Shown here one piece after another: positions 40,983 through 49,082 of a stretch of DNA of 64,000 nt; the first letter of the stretch is position 1; each line of letters begins with the position of its first letter. Made by a program: the position numbers and the translations under genes. This DNA is from Acetispira formosa (nom. nud.) (GTDB taxonomy: Bacteria; Desulfobacterota; Desulfarculia; Adiutricales; Adiutricaceae). Under the pieces are notes generated by a model, which was not told where the DNA came from, did not search any database, and saw only the letters and a program-made list of their open reading frames with translations. Location of the stretch: contig CP026657.1 of assembly GCA_023525915.1 (NCBI GenBank), positions 3,372,001 through 3,436,000 on the forward strand, in the 5' to 3' direction.

Positions 40983-41942
40983 ATGAAAATAACGGTTATT
41001 GACGAAGACAACATCAACAGCGGCGACATTTCCTGGGAACCCTTCGCCCGCCTGGGTGAACTGACGCTTTTCAATTCTCTTTCAAACCCGGCCGCGCCTC
41101 CCAGCCTGAAGGGCACGGAGGCATTGATAACTGTCGGCACGGAATTGAGCGGCGAGTTTTTAAAAAAAGTACCCGGCCTCCGCTACCTCGGAATCCTCTC
41201 CACCGGCTACGATTTTGTGGACGTGGCCACGGCCGGAGAACTGGGGATGACCGTTACCAGCGTACCCAGCTACGGCACGGCTTCGGTGGCTCAATACACC
41301 TTCGCCTTGATTTTGGAATTATGCCACCAGGTGGGGAGTCACCACGCGGCCGTCATGGACGGCCGGTGGACCCGGAGCGGCCGTTTCAGCCTGTGGCTGC
41401 AATCAAATCAGGAACTGGACGGCAAAACCCTTGGCATTGTCGGCTTCGGCCGTATTGGCCGTAATGTGGCCAGGCTGGGGCAGGCTTTCGGACTGAAAAT
41501 AGTGGCCCACGATTCTTTCATCGAACCGGGCGGTATCGTCGACGGCTGCCCCTGTCTCTCGCTGGATGAGGTGCTCTCAAAGGCCGACATTCTGACTCTC
41601 CACTGTCCTCTGACCAAAGATAATCGCGGCTTCATCAATCGGGAAACAATAGCCAAAATGAAGCCTGGCGCGCGCCTGATAAACGCGGCCAGGGGCGGGC
41701 TGATAAACGATAACGACCTGGCCGTGGCCCTGGCCGAAGGCCGCCTGGCCGCCGCCGCCATTGACGTGACCGACCCCGAACCCATAGGCCCGGACAATCC
41801 GCTTTTAAAAGCGCCCAACATAATCATCACCCCCCACATCGCCTGGGCCACTGTGGAGGCTCGCCGGCGCATTGTCCAGATGGGGGCCGACAATCTCTCA
41901 GCTTTCATTGACGGCCACCCCGTCAATATCATCAATGCTTGA
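40983..41942 (+). CDS. D-2-hydroxyacid dehydrogenase
   Basis: This 319-residue NAD(P)-dependent enzyme of the D-isomer 2-hydroxyacid dehydrogenase family has the Rossmann motif GIVGFGRIGRNVARL, the catalytic Arg in NAARGGLINDNDL, Glu in DPEPIGPDNPL and His in ITPHIAWAT. The signature spacing matches glycerate/phosphoglycerate-type members. It would interconvert a 2-oxoacid and a D-2-hydroxyacid, perhaps the end of the pathway started by the lyase. GGAGCG precedes the ATG. Confidence 0.9.
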   Translation: MKITVIDEDNINSGDISWEPFARLGELTLFNSLSNPAAPPSLKGTEALITVGTELSGEFLKKVPGLRYLGILSTGYDFVDVATAGELGMTVTSVPSYGTASVAQYTFALILELCHQVGSHHAAVMDGRWTRSGRFSLWLQSNQELDGKTLGIVGFGRIGRNVARLGQAFGLKIVAHDSFIEPGGIVDGCPCLSLDEVLSKADILTLHCPLTKDNRGFINRETIAKMKPGARLINAARGGLINDNDLAVALAEGRLAAAAIDVTDPEPIGPDNPLLKAPNIIITPHIAWATVEARRRIVQMGADNLSAFIDGHPVNIINA

Positions 41943-41960
41943 ACAGGAAAGGATATAATT

Positions 41961-42353
41961 ATGCCCAAAAGATTCGTCTCAAAAAAAATGGCTCCGTCCA
42001 GCAGCCCGCTGTCCACCGCCGTCATCGCGGGCGACAACGTCTATTTCTCCGGCATGCTTTCAGTTGATCCGGCCACGGGTGATCTCATGCCCGGCACGGC
42101 TTTTGAAGAAACCGACCGCATCATCAACAATCTGAAAACAATGCTGGGCGAAATGGGGCGCGGGCTGGAAAGCATAGTCATGATGCAGTGCTTTATTTCC
42201 AGCATGGAGCATAACGACGGCTTTGCTGACGCCTACGCCGCCCACTTCGCGTCACTCGACTGCCCTCCGGCTCGCCGCACCATCGTAGCGGTTGAATTGT
42301 GGGGCGGCTCCAAGGTCGAAATAAGCTGCATCGCCTATCTCGGTGATGAGTGA
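41961..42353 (+). CDS. RidA-family protein of the catabolic operon
   Basis: This 130-residue YjgF/YER057c/UK114 fold protein has PSSSPLSTAVIAGDNVYFSG, MLSVDPATGDL and the substrate-binding Arg in CPPARRTIVAVEL. Unlike the housekeeping RidA at 15452, it lies in an operon, which is usual for members with a dedicated imine or enamine substrate. That suggests that an unstable enamine or imine forms in the pathway, perhaps from the aconitase X-type dehydration. AAAGGA precedes the ATG. Confidence 0.85.
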   Translation: MPKRFVSKKMAPSSSPLSTAVIAGDNVYFSGMLSVDPATGDLMPGTAFEETDRIINNLKTMLGEMGRGLESIVMMQCFISSMEHNDGFADAYAAHFASLDCPPARRTIVAVELWGGSKVEISCIAYLGDE

Positions 42354-42363
42354 GGGGCCCCAA

Positions 42364-43665
42364 ATGGTTAAGCTGACCCGTGACGAACAGGCCATGCTGG
42401 AAGGGGCGGAGGGGCCCTTGAAGCGGCGGGCGCTGGAAAACGTCATTAAATACGCTGAACTGGTGGGGGCGGAATCTCTCTGCCCCATCAGAAGGGCCAC
42501 CACCTTCTGCGGCAAACACAGCTATCTGAATGCGGCCGGAGATTTGAATTTTCGGGAAATGTTCAGCCGGGTTCAAATGGGTTCTGATGAAATTCTGGAG
42601 CTGGCCGCAATCGAACCGGGCTGCCAGACCCAGAGCTGCGTCAGCCCCTGTGAAACCTTTGAGCATCAGGCCTTCAGGCAAAGCAAAGACCTCTTTGCGG
42701 AGAATCAGGAATACCTCAAACAGAGCCGCGCTATGGGCATTGTCGAAGTCGGCACCTGCTCGCCCTATCTAAACGGCTGGCTGCCTCTGCCCGGTGAACA
42801 CTTTGTAACCACCGAATCGGGCATGACCATTCTGGGTAATTCACTATGGGGAGCGTGCTGTAATTCCGACGGCATTGAAGCGGCTTTCTGGTCATCAATC
42901 TGCGGCCGCACCCCCCTTTGGGGCCGCCATTTGCCGGAAGGCCGCCGGGCCAGCATCAGGGTGAAAATTGATTTCGCGCCGGGTGAAATGCTGGAGTGGG
43001 ATCTCCTGGGGCGGGCCATCGGCCGCAAGCTGCCGCTTCATTCCCAGCCGGTTCTGAGCGGCGATTTTTCCGGGGCCGATTTCAACAAGCTGCGCCAGAT
43101 GCTGACCGCTCTGGCTGTTTCCAGCAACTGCGAAATTTGCCACATAGTCGGACTGACCCCGGAAGCTCCAACTCTGGAAGCGGCCTTCCAAGGTCAAGAT
43201 CCGGCCGCTTATCCCGAAATAAGCCTGACGCGTGCCGATCTTGCTCTGGCCTATCAGTCAGTCTGCGATCCCGGTCAGGGGCCGGTGGGGTTGGTCAGTC
43301 TGGGCTGCCCCCATTATGACATTTATCAACTTCAGGAGGTCGCTCGGCTCATCAAAGGCCGCCGGGTCGCGCCCGGCGTCGACCTTCAGGTCTGGACCAC
43401 TCTGGCCATCAAAGGGCTGGCCGATCACAACGGTTTTACCGAAACCATTGAAAAAGCGGGCGGACGGCTCTACAGCGGCTCCTGCCCGGTGACCATTAAC
43501 AGTGATTACATATCCGGCTATAGCGGCATTTTGTTCGACAGCCTCAAACAGAGCGGCAGCGCCCGCCTCTATGCGGCCGGGCCGGTTTATTACGGCTCCA
43601 CCGCCGCCTGTCTGGAGGCGGCCATGGCCGGGGAATGGAAGGATGATTACCGATGGAAAGGTTAG
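42364..43665 (+). CDS. Aconitase X catalytic (large) subunit
   Basis: A protein of 433 residues from ATG 42364 (TGAGGGG upstream; starts at 42343-42346 overlap ridA and are less likely). It matches the aconitase X large subunit (DUF521): LTRDEQAMLEGAEG, CQTQSCVSPCETFE, GNSLWGACCNSDGIEA, VSLGCPHYD and SGSCPVT. Characterised members are cis-3-hydroxyproline dehydratase and mevalonate-5-phosphate dehydratase; the Fe-S or metal centre uses the conserved Cys. It works with the small subunit encoded next, which it overlaps by 13 bases. Confidence 0.9.
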   Translation: MVKLTRDEQAMLEGAEGPLKRRALENVIKYAELVGAESLCPIRRATTFCGKHSYLNAAGDLNFREMFSRVQMGSDEILELAAIEPGCQTQSCVSPCETFEHQAFRQSKDLFAENQEYLKQSRAMGIVEVGTCSPYLNGWLPLPGEHFVTTESGMTILGNSLWGACCNSDGIEAAFWSSICGRTPLWGRHLPEGRRASIRVKIDFAPGEMLEWDLLGRAIGRKLPLHSQPVLSGDFSGADFNKLRQMLTALAVSSNCEICHIVGLTPEAPTLEAAFQGQDPAAYPEISLTRADLALAYQSVCDPGQGPVGLVSLGCPHYDIYQLQEVARLIKGRRVAPGVDLQVWTTLAIKGLADHNGFTETIEKAGGRLYSGSCPVTINSDYISGYSGILFDSLKQSGSARLYAAGPVYYGSTAACLEAAMAGEWKDDYRWKG

Positions 43666-44078
43666 ATATCCAGGGACGGGGAGCCATTGCCGGGCGGGTG
43701 GAAGGCTATGCTCTGGTCTGCCCGGAGAGCATAACCGGCTGGGGCGGCATTGAACCGGCCACCGGCCTGATTAAGGATTTGGAAAGCTCCAACCGGGGCC
43801 TGTCAATCGCCGGAAAAATTCTGGTCATACCGGGCAGCCGGGGCTCCAACGGCTGGTCGTGCTATTACAGCATCACCAGAGTTACCGGGGCCAGCCCCAA
43901 AGGTTTGCTTATCACCCGCATCGATTCAAGTTCGGCCGTGGCCGCCGTCGGATTGAACATACCGACCGTAGTCGATTTTCCAGCTGAGTCCGATCCTTGC
44001 CGTCTCATTCAAAACGGCGACTATGTGATCATGGATGGGGCCGCAGGACTGGTGAGCATTAGCCGGGCACCGAAATAA
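43653..44078 (+). CDS. Aconitase X swivel (small) subunit
   Basis: This 141-residue swivel domain (DUF126) corresponds to aconitase domain 4: GRGAIAGRVEGYALVCPESITGW, the catalytic-Ser region IPGSRGSNGWSCYY and ITRIDSSSAVAAVGLNIPTV. In bacteria the two halves are separate genes, as here. It completes the dehydratase and is the last gene of the sigma-54 operon. A foldback follows the stop. Confidence 0.9.
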   Translation: MERLDIQGRGAIAGRVEGYALVCPESITGWGGIEPATGLIKDLESSNRGLSIAGKILVIPGSRGSNGWSCYYSITRVTGASPKGLLITRIDSSSAVAAVGLNIPTVVDFPAESDPCRLIQNGDYVIMDGAAGLVSISRAPK

Positions 44079-44097
44079 TCTGAAATTGAACCGCCTG

Positions 44098-44131
44098 CAA
44101 TGCCTCGAAGTGAAAATGCTTCGGGGCATTG
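44098..44131 (+). terminator. Hairpin after the aconitase X genes
   Basis: AATGCCTCGAAG and CTTCGGGGCATT pair around TGAAAATG. The U-tract is weak (GTGCCGTTTTGATG). It is the probable end of the catabolic operon. Confidence 0.55.
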
Positions 44132-44313
44132 TGCCGTTTTGATGACGAAACCATTCCGCTGTGATCACAGTTTGTCAAGGTTAAATATTTGTAATTATTG
44201 TATTTATATCCAAAAATACTGAATCTGCCGCGCTTGATATTTTATCTGAATTTAATTAATATAAAAAATAAAGGGTTGCGAACTCTGAAACTGTAGAAAT
44301 GAAAGGCTGAATT

Positions 44314-44496
44314 ATGGGCAGCATCGGCATTTGGGAGCTTCTTGTCATTTTGATTATCGCTCTTTTAATTTTTGGCGGACGCAAAATGCCGGAGCTGGGG
44401 CGGAGCCTGGGACTGGGTTTATCCAATTTCCGTAAAGCTGTTAAAGGCGAGCCGGATAATGATGAACCTTCCGCCAAGCCAGGAACCAAGGGCTGA
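44314..44496 (+). CDS. tatA: Twin-arginine translocase subunit TatA
   Basis: This 60-residue protein has the TatA layout: a short periplasmic N-terminus (MGSIGIWE), one membrane helix (LLVILIIALLIFG), the FGGRKMPELGRSLG hinge and an amphipathic helix. TatA oligomers form the pore of the Tat system, which exports folded proteins, including many molybdo- and Fe-S enzymes. GAAAGG precedes the ATG. It is the first gene of tatABC. Confidence 0.92.
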   Translation: MGSIGIWELLVILIIALLIFGGRKMPELGRSLGLGLSNFRKAVKGEPDNDEPSAKPGTKG

Positions 44497-44511
44497 GAAA
44501 GCGGAGGGAGC

Positions 44512-44835
44512 ATGTTTGGAATCGGCTGGGGTGAGATGGTGGTTATCGGCCTGGTGGCACTGGTGGTCGTCGGGCCGGAGAAACTGCCGGAACTGGCCAG
44601 AACTGTCGGCAAGATCTATGGTCAGCTTCGTCAGGCCGCGGCTGAAGCCGGGCAGGATTTCAGCGAAGAAGTGGAAATGCTGAAATCCGGGGGCCTGGCC
44701 AATCCGGTGGAGGAGGCGCGCCAAACCCATTCGGCCCGTCCTATCGAAACAGCCGAAGCCCCGGAGCATCAATCACTTGGTCCCAATGGCCGAACAGAAA
44801 ATGATAAAGATGAAAGAACAAATGAACAAGTCTGA
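44512..44835 (+). CDS. tatB: Twin-arginine translocase subunit TatB
   Basis: This 107-residue protein has an N-terminal helix with the TatB-type Glu (MFGIGWGEMVVIGLVALVVVG) and GPEKLPELARTVGK, followed by an amphipathic helix and a polar tail. TatB and TatC form the receptor for twin-arginine signals. GGAGGGAG precedes the ATG. The 3' end overlaps tatC. Confidence 0.92.
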   Translation: MFGIGWGEMVVIGLVALVVVGPEKLPELARTVGKIYGQLRQAAAEAGQDFSEEVEMLKSGGLANPVEEARQTHSARPIETAEAPEHQSLGPNGRTENDKDERTNEQV

Positions 44836-45586
44836 AGCCGGGGCGGGGGAGGGCGGTCTTTTAAGCCACCTGCGCGAATTGCGTGCGCGGATTATTAAAA
44901 GCCTTTTGGCCATTGCGCTCGGCTTTGCGGCGGCTTTCAACTTTTCCAATGAAATTTTGGCTTTTCTGGTCATGCCGCTCACGGCTGTTCTGCCGGAAGG
45001 CCAGAAACTTATTTTTACGGGCCTGCCGGATGGTTTTCTGGTGCATCTGAAAATAGGCGTTTGGGGAGGTGTTTTTGTTTCCGCGCCCCTGTGGCTTTAT
45101 CAGCTCTGGTCTTTTGTGGCACCCGGTCTCTATCGTTCAGAGCGCTGCAAAGTGATTTGGCTGGCCGCTGTTGCCACTCTGCTTCTTTTCACCGGCGCGG
45201 CTTTTGGCTACGGACTGATATTTCCTCTGGCTTTCAAATTTTTTGTAGGCTTTTCCAATGAAATGCTGACGGCCATGCCGGCCCTCGGCCCATACTTCTC
45301 CCTGGCAACCTCCATGCTTTTGGCCTCCGGGCTGGTTTTTCAGCTTCCGCTGGCCATCATCTTCATGGCCAGCCTGGGTCTGGTGAATTCCGCGATTCTC
45401 TCAAAAGGCCGCAAATATGCCATTCTGATAATCTTCATAGTGGCCGCAATTTTAACCCCGCCGGATGTCATCAGCCAGTGCCTGTTGGCCTTTCCCATGA
45501 TGATTCTGTATGAAATCAGCATACGGCTGGTGGCTAGAAATGAAAGAAAGAGCGCGGCTGAAGAAGCGGAAGCTCTGGAATCCTGA
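44822..45586 (+). CDS. tatC: Twin-arginine translocase subunit TatC
   Basis: A protein of about 254 residues with six membrane segments. Hallmarks are LLSHLRELRARIIKSLLA at the N-terminus, LYQLWSFVAPGLYRSER in the first cytoplasmic loop with the conserved Glu, and the final LTPPDVISQ. The start is uncertain because several in-frame ATGs lie inside tatB (44777, 44786, 44807, 44822) and none has a strong ribosome site; 44822 is given because it best matches the family length. The C-terminal tail is acidic. Confidence 0.93.
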   Translation: MNKSEAGAGEGGLLSHLRELRARIIKSLLAIALGFAAAFNFSNEILAFLVMPLTAVLPEGQKLIFTGLPDGFLVHLKIGVWGGVFVSAPLWLYQLWSFVAPGLYRSERCKVIWLAAVATLLLFTGAAFGYGLIFPLAFKFFVGFSNEMLTAMPALGPYFSLATSMLLASGLVFQLPLAIIFMASLGLVNSAILSKGRKYAILIIFIVAAILTPPDVISQCLLAFPMMILYEISIRLVARNERKSAAEEAEALES

Positions 45587-45629
45587 CAAGTAACCAGTCA
45601 ATATTAAAATGACGGAAAAGCGGGTGACC

Positions 45630-45712
45630 GCCGCCGGGAGAAATATTTTTGCCCGGTCCCGTTCCGGGGGTCTTTAGTCACGGGACCGGGCAAAAATATT
45701 TCTCCCGGCGGC
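45630..45712. repeat. Type-A hairpin, copy 1
   Basis: The 32-bp arms 45630-45661 and 45681-45712 are perfectly complementary. The loop is TTCCGGGGGTCTTTAGTCA. The flank to the right contains CTGCCTGGTCGGC, then AGTGGGAGCCGG, shared with the other copies. Confidence 0.9.
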
Positions 45713-45763
45713 TGCCTGGTCGGCTTTCTTAATTGCTGGAAAGTGCGCCTGGCCAAGTGGGAG

Positions 45764-45985
45764 CCGGAAGCTGGAAGTTTTGACCCGTCTCCGTGACTAG
45801 AAGTCATTTCATAAATAAGATTTTTGGTTCCTGGCTAGGCGCGAAGACTTTTTAAGCGGAGGAATATACGACATATTTCGAGCATTAAAAAGGCTGAGCA
45901 ACGACGCCAGGGAGCAAAAAGATATTTATGAAATGACTTCTAAAGACCCCCGGAACGGAGACGGGTCAAAACTTCCAGCTTCCGG
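45764..45985. repeat. Type-A hairpin, copy 4, interrupted by a MITE
   Basis: The 30-bp arms 45764-45793 and 45956-45985 are perfectly complementary, with an arm sequence unlike the other copies. The loop is the reversed type-A loop (TGACTAAAGACCCCCGGAA), split by the 141-bp insertion at 45800-45940. Confidence 0.85.
45800..45940. mobile_element. 141-bp MITE with TA target duplication
   Basis: The terminal inverted repeats begin GAAGTCATTTCATAAATA and continue, imperfectly, for about 34 bp. TA flanks both ends (45798-45799 and 45941-45942), and removal of the element plus one TA restores the type-A loop exactly. TA duplication is characteristic of IS630/Tc1-mariner transposases. The element has no ORF. 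Confidence 0.85.
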
Positions 45986-46080
45986 CGGGTCAATGCGGCT
46001 CCAGAAAAATAAGCCTGACTTCCATGCATCCGCTATTAAACCAGGGGCCACGCCCCAAACACCAATACAGTGATAACACC

Positions 46081-46968
46081 ATGAGCCAGACCGCCAAAGG
46101 AATTTTATACATAATACTGTCCGCCGTTTTATTCGGGCTGATGCCAATATTGGTGAAACTGACCGTGGAAGGCGGCTCAAACGGCCTTAACGCCACCTTT
46201 TTCAGGGGGCTTATTGGCCTGCCCATAATGCTGGCCGTGCTGCGGCTGAGAGGCATTCCGGCCACTTTTTCAGCCAGTGAATGGAAAACGCTGTCATTAA
46301 CTTTCGGTGTCGGCGCGGCGGTCACCATTACTCTTCTGTATCTGTCCTACGCCTATATCCCGGTGGGAGTGGCCACCAGCCTTCATTTTATTTATCCGGC
46401 GGCGGTGACTCTGGCCTATGTGCTTTTTTTCAAAGCCCGGCCTAAAGCCGTCGTCTGGCTGGCTCTGGCCGCCTGCCTGGCCGGGGTGTTCGTATTGGGC
46501 GGCAATATTTCCGATATTGGCCAAGGCTTGCCCGGCATAATCATGGCCCTGGCTTCGGGCCTCACTTTCACCTGCTATTTCATCGGCCTGGACAAAACCG
46601 AGCTGAAATACATGCCCTTCCACAAGCTCACCTTTGCCCTCTGCCTGATAACATCGCTCTCTTGCGGCATCCTGGGCCTGTTGACCGGGCAGCTGACTCT
46701 GGAGCTCACTTTCCAGGCTTGGGTTTGCACGGTGATGCTTTCGGTTTTGACCACTCTGGGGGCGGCGGGGCTGCTCCAGAGGGGCATTCAACTGACGGAC
46801 GGCACCACAGCGGCCATTCTTTCCACTTTCGAACCTATAACCAGTTTCATGTTCGCGGCGGCTATTCTTGGGGAAGCGATAACTTCCAGCCAGCTTTTGG
46901 GCTGTGGGTTTATTGTAATGAGCGTAATTCTGCTGACCAGCTCCAAGGTAAAAACGAAGAGCGGCTGA
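46081..46968 (+). CDS. EamA/DMT-family transporter
   Basis: This 295-residue protein has ten hydrophobic segments in two EamA repeats (MSQTAKGILYIILSAVLFGL and ending LLGCGFIVMSVILLTSS). The start at ATG 46081 is preferred; the upstream part of the longer frame lies in repeat sequence. DMT-superfamily members export amino acids, nucleosides or other metabolites, and the substrate cannot be assigned. It is followed at 36 bases by a DUF4926 gene. Confidence 0.88.
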   Translation: MSQTAKGILYIILSAVLFGLMPILVKLTVEGGSNGLNATFFRGLIGLPIMLAVLRLRGIPATFSASEWKTLSLTFGVGAAVTITLLYLSYAYIPVGVATSLHFIYPAAVTLAYVLFFKARPKAVVWLALAACLAGVFVLGGNISDIGQGLPGIIMALASGLTFTCYFIGLDKTELKYMPFHKLTFALCLITSLSCGILGLLTGQLTLELTFQAWVCTVMLSVLTTLGAAGLLQRGIQLTDGTTAAILSTFEPITSFMFAAAILGEAITSSQLLGCGFIVMSVILLTSSKVKTKSG

Positions 46969-47003
46969 TTATGCGAAGGCCACCTCTGAAATGAGGATTT
47001 ATA

Positions 47004-47201
47004 ATGAAATATAAACAGTTCGACGTTGTCGTTTTAACCGAAGATATTGAGGAATATGATTTGAAAGAGGGGACAGTTGGAACTATTGTCGATGTCTATA
47101 CAAAACCTGAAGGGTACGAGATTGAATTCTTCGATGAAAATGGCAAGGAAATAATGAATATCGGAATACTTGAAAGTCAGATACTTCCCTATAAAGGTTG
47201 A
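47004..47201 (+). CDS. DUF4926 small protein
   Basis: This 65-residue protein matches the DUF4926 pattern: FDVVVLTEDIEEYDLKEGTV, GTIVDVY and YEIEFFDENGKE. It is an SH3-like beta barrel, often next to toxin-antitoxin or restriction genes, with no known function. No partner toxin is visible here. ATGAGGA precedes the ATG. Codon use is more AT-rich than that of the neighbours, which may indicate recent acquisition. Confidence 0.8.
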   Translation: MKYKQFDVVVLTEDIEEYDLKEGTVGTIVDVYTKPEGYEIEFFDENGKEIMNIGILESQILPYKG

Positions 47202-47265
47202 CCAATGGGGTGGAAGAAATCACCCGGCCCTATGTCAGATGAGGTTGCCCTGACAGGTGGAGCCA

Positions 47266-47440
47266 GCGATTCTAATTATGGCTTTTTTCCCTTCAACTTG
47301 CTGCTCGTAGCTATGCAAAAAGCGTGGTTTTTGCTTCGCGAGTTACCACTTCGGCTCCGAAACCAGTCGCTGGCGCTCCGTCTCGCCATCCAAGGCTCGA
47401 CCCCGGTTATATGCGGCGGAGTTGGCCATAATTAGAATTT
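47266..47440. mobile_element. MITE-like repeat, copy 2
   Basis: The element is bounded by GATTCTAATTATGG and CCATAATTAGAATT. The interior matches copy 1 with a GCGTGG-loop hairpin and ACCAGTCGCTGGCGCTCCGT. It is non-coding. Confidence 0.7.
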
Positions 47441-47497
47441 TAGAATTACTGTCCGGCTCCCACTCCGCCATAGTCATCAGTTACGGCCGACCAGGCA

Positions 47498-47584
47498 GCC
47501 GCCCTGGAGAAATGTTTTTGCGATGGTTCCGTTCCGGGGGTCTTTAGTCACGGAACCATCGCAAAAACATTTCTCCAGGGCGGC
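47498..47584. repeat. Type-A hairpin, copy 2
   Basis: The 34-bp arms 47498-47531 and 47551-47584 are perfectly complementary around TTCCGGGGGTCTTTAGTCA. The shared flank (CCGACCAGGCAG; CCGGCTCCCACT) is on the left and inverted, so the loop is flipped relative to the flank compared with copies 1 and 3. Confidence 0.9.
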
Positions 47585-47593
47585 GGTCACTCA

Positions 47594-47770
47594 GCAGCGA
47601 TTCTAATTATCGCTTTCTCCCTTGAATTTACGGCTCGTAGCTACACAAAAAGCGTGGCTTTTGTTTCGCGAGCAACTATTCTTTCGTCAAAACCAGTCGC
47701 TGGCGCTCCGTCTCGCTACGCTCGACCCCGGCTTTATGCGGCGGTGTCGGCCATAATTAGAGTTGCTGAG
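47594..47770. mobile_element. MITE-like repeat, copy 3
   Basis: The element is bounded by CAGCGATTCTAATTAT and ATAATTAGAGTTGCTG. The interior is nearly identical to copy 1. It ends ten bases before the HutC operator upstream of hutC. Confidence 0.7.
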
Positions 47771-47779
47771 GTGGAGCTA

Positions 47780-47793
47780 CTTGTATGTACAAC
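47780..47793. promoter_or_regulatory. HutC-type operator upstream of hutC
   Basis: CTTGTATGTACAAC contains the arms TTGTA and TACAA around TG. It matches the HutC-type pattern and the site before hutU. It implies autoregulation. Confidence 0.65.
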
Positions 47794-47852
47794 CGGGACG
47801 GCTTGTGGTAAATTGAAGCGGGTTCGCGGGCTGGTCCCGCCCCCACATTTTG

Positions 47853-48632
47853 ATGACAAAGGCGGCTCAGCCGGATATGAACAAAGCATCTCAGCCGGAA
47901 AATGGCCTCTCGGCCGATTCCGGTTCGAATATGGTTCCGCGTTATCTTCAGATCAAGCGGCAGATAGTTTCAAAAATAAACTCAGGCCAATGGCCGTCGG
48001 GCTATCGGGTGCCCTCTGAAAAAGAGCTCTCCACCGTTTTCACCGTCAGTCGCATGACCGTCAACCGGGCTTTGAGGGAATTGACCCTGGAGGGGCTCTT
48101 GGTGCGGGTCCAGGGCGTCGGGACTTTCGTCTCCCGCGATAAAATGGGAGCGGCCCTGATGGCGGTGCGCAATATAGCCGATGAAATTTCGGCCCGTCCG
48201 GATCACCGTCACCGCACCAAAGTTATTTTGCTGGAAAAGCTCCCAGCCACTACAGAAGTGGCCCACCAGCTTGAAATAGAGCCGAACGCCATAACCTTTC
48301 ATTCCGTCCTCTTGCATTACGACAACGATGTTCCCGTTCAGATTGAAGATAGATACGTTAACGGGAAAATCGCCCCTGATTACTTGAATATGGATTTTAT
48401 GCTCGAAACCCCCTACGTCTATCTAAGTCGGGTGGCCCCGCTGACGGAAGGCGAGCACATCGTCGAAGCGGTGCTGCCCACGGCCGAGGAGGCCGCCTGG
48501 CTGGAAGTCGGCCGGGGCGAGCCCTGCCTCCAGATGCGGCGGCGGACTTGGTCGCATGATTTGGTGGTTACGTCTGCCCGGCTGGTTTATCCTGGCTCCC
48601 GATATCGCCTGGAAGGGCGTTTCCATAATTGA
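47853..48632 (+). CDS. hutC: HutC-type GntR-family repressor
   Basis: A regulator of about 259 residues. The winged-helix domain is about 25-95 (PRYLQIKRQIVSKINSGQW, PSEKELSTVFTVSRMTVNRA, GLLVRVQGVGTFV) and the UTRA effector domain fills the rest (IEDRYVNGKIAPDYL, SARLVYPGSRYRLEGRF). HutC represses histidine-utilisation genes and is released by urocanate. The start is uncertain (ATG 47853, 47877 or 47931; none has a strong ribosome site). It is followed by a strong terminator and then hutU and hutI. Confidence 0.88.
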   Translation: MTKAAQPDMNKASQPENGLSADSGSNMVPRYLQIKRQIVSKINSGQWPSGYRVPSEKELSTVFTVSRMTVNRALRELTLEGLLVRVQGVGTFVSRDKMGAALMAVRNIADEISARPDHRHRTKVILLEKLPATTEVAHQLEIEPNAITFHSVLLHYDNDVPVQIEDRYVNGKIAPDYLNMDFMLETPYVYLSRVAPLTEGEHIVEAVLPTAEEAAWLEVGRGEPCLQMRRRTWSHDLVVTSARLVYPGSRYRLEGRFHN

Positions 48633-48673
48633 GGCGGCCTGATTTTTGGGCCGCGAACAGGGCCTCTGGCTGA

Positions 48674-48703
48674 AAACCCCCGCTTTTCGCGGGGATTTTT
48701 TTA
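48674..48703 (+). terminator. Rho-independent terminator after hutC
   Basis: CCCCGC, TTTTC and GCGGGG form a compact stem followed by ATTTTTTTA. Confidence 0.85.
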
Positions 48704-48759
48704 TACATTATAGATAGTTAGCTGCTTAAAAATAAAAAATGCGGATCAGTGATTTTTTA

Positions 48760-48773
48760 CTTGTATATACAGG
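48760..48773. promoter_or_regulatory. HutC-type operator upstream of hutU
   Basis: CTTGTATATACAGG is a near-palindrome matching the site upstream of hutC (CTTGTATGTACAAC). It lies about 310 bp before hutU, implying a long leader or a promoter just around the site. Confidence 0.7.
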
Positions 48774-49082
48774 TTAAGTCATGGTATATTCAACTTAAGT
48801 AAAAAGCCATTTCTTCAACCCGGCCTCCGCCAGCCAAAACAGGCGGAAAGTTACCCCGGCCGGTTTTTTTTAACAGGGTTTTCAACCGGATACGAACGGC
48901 TGACAGTTTTCACCAGACCGCTGAAAGCTCCGCGACAGCTCCACTGACCGCGAGAGTCTCAGGCTTGAAGGCCCTCTTCTTCAATGGTGGCGAGGCATAG
49001 GGAAAGTTCCCGGCCGAGCCTTTAGCGCACCAGCGCCGCCCCGGCGGCGCATTGCCCCGCCCCGGGGCTAAGGAGATACATT

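Larger units (their letters stand above)
48633..49082. promoter_or_regulatory. Terminator, operator and leader before hutU
   Basis: A rho-independent terminator lies at 48674-48703 (CCCCCGC, TTTTCGCGGGG, then T-run). A HutC-type site is at 48760-48773. The remaining 300 bases or so are non-coding, with no further signal that I can support. Confidence 0.7.

Noticed and set aside
47654..48019. 121-residue ORF crossing the MITE copy and the hutC start
   Set aside because: It runs through repeat sequence and out of frame through hutC; a similar frame in MITE copy 1 (5727-6020) is also repeat-derived.
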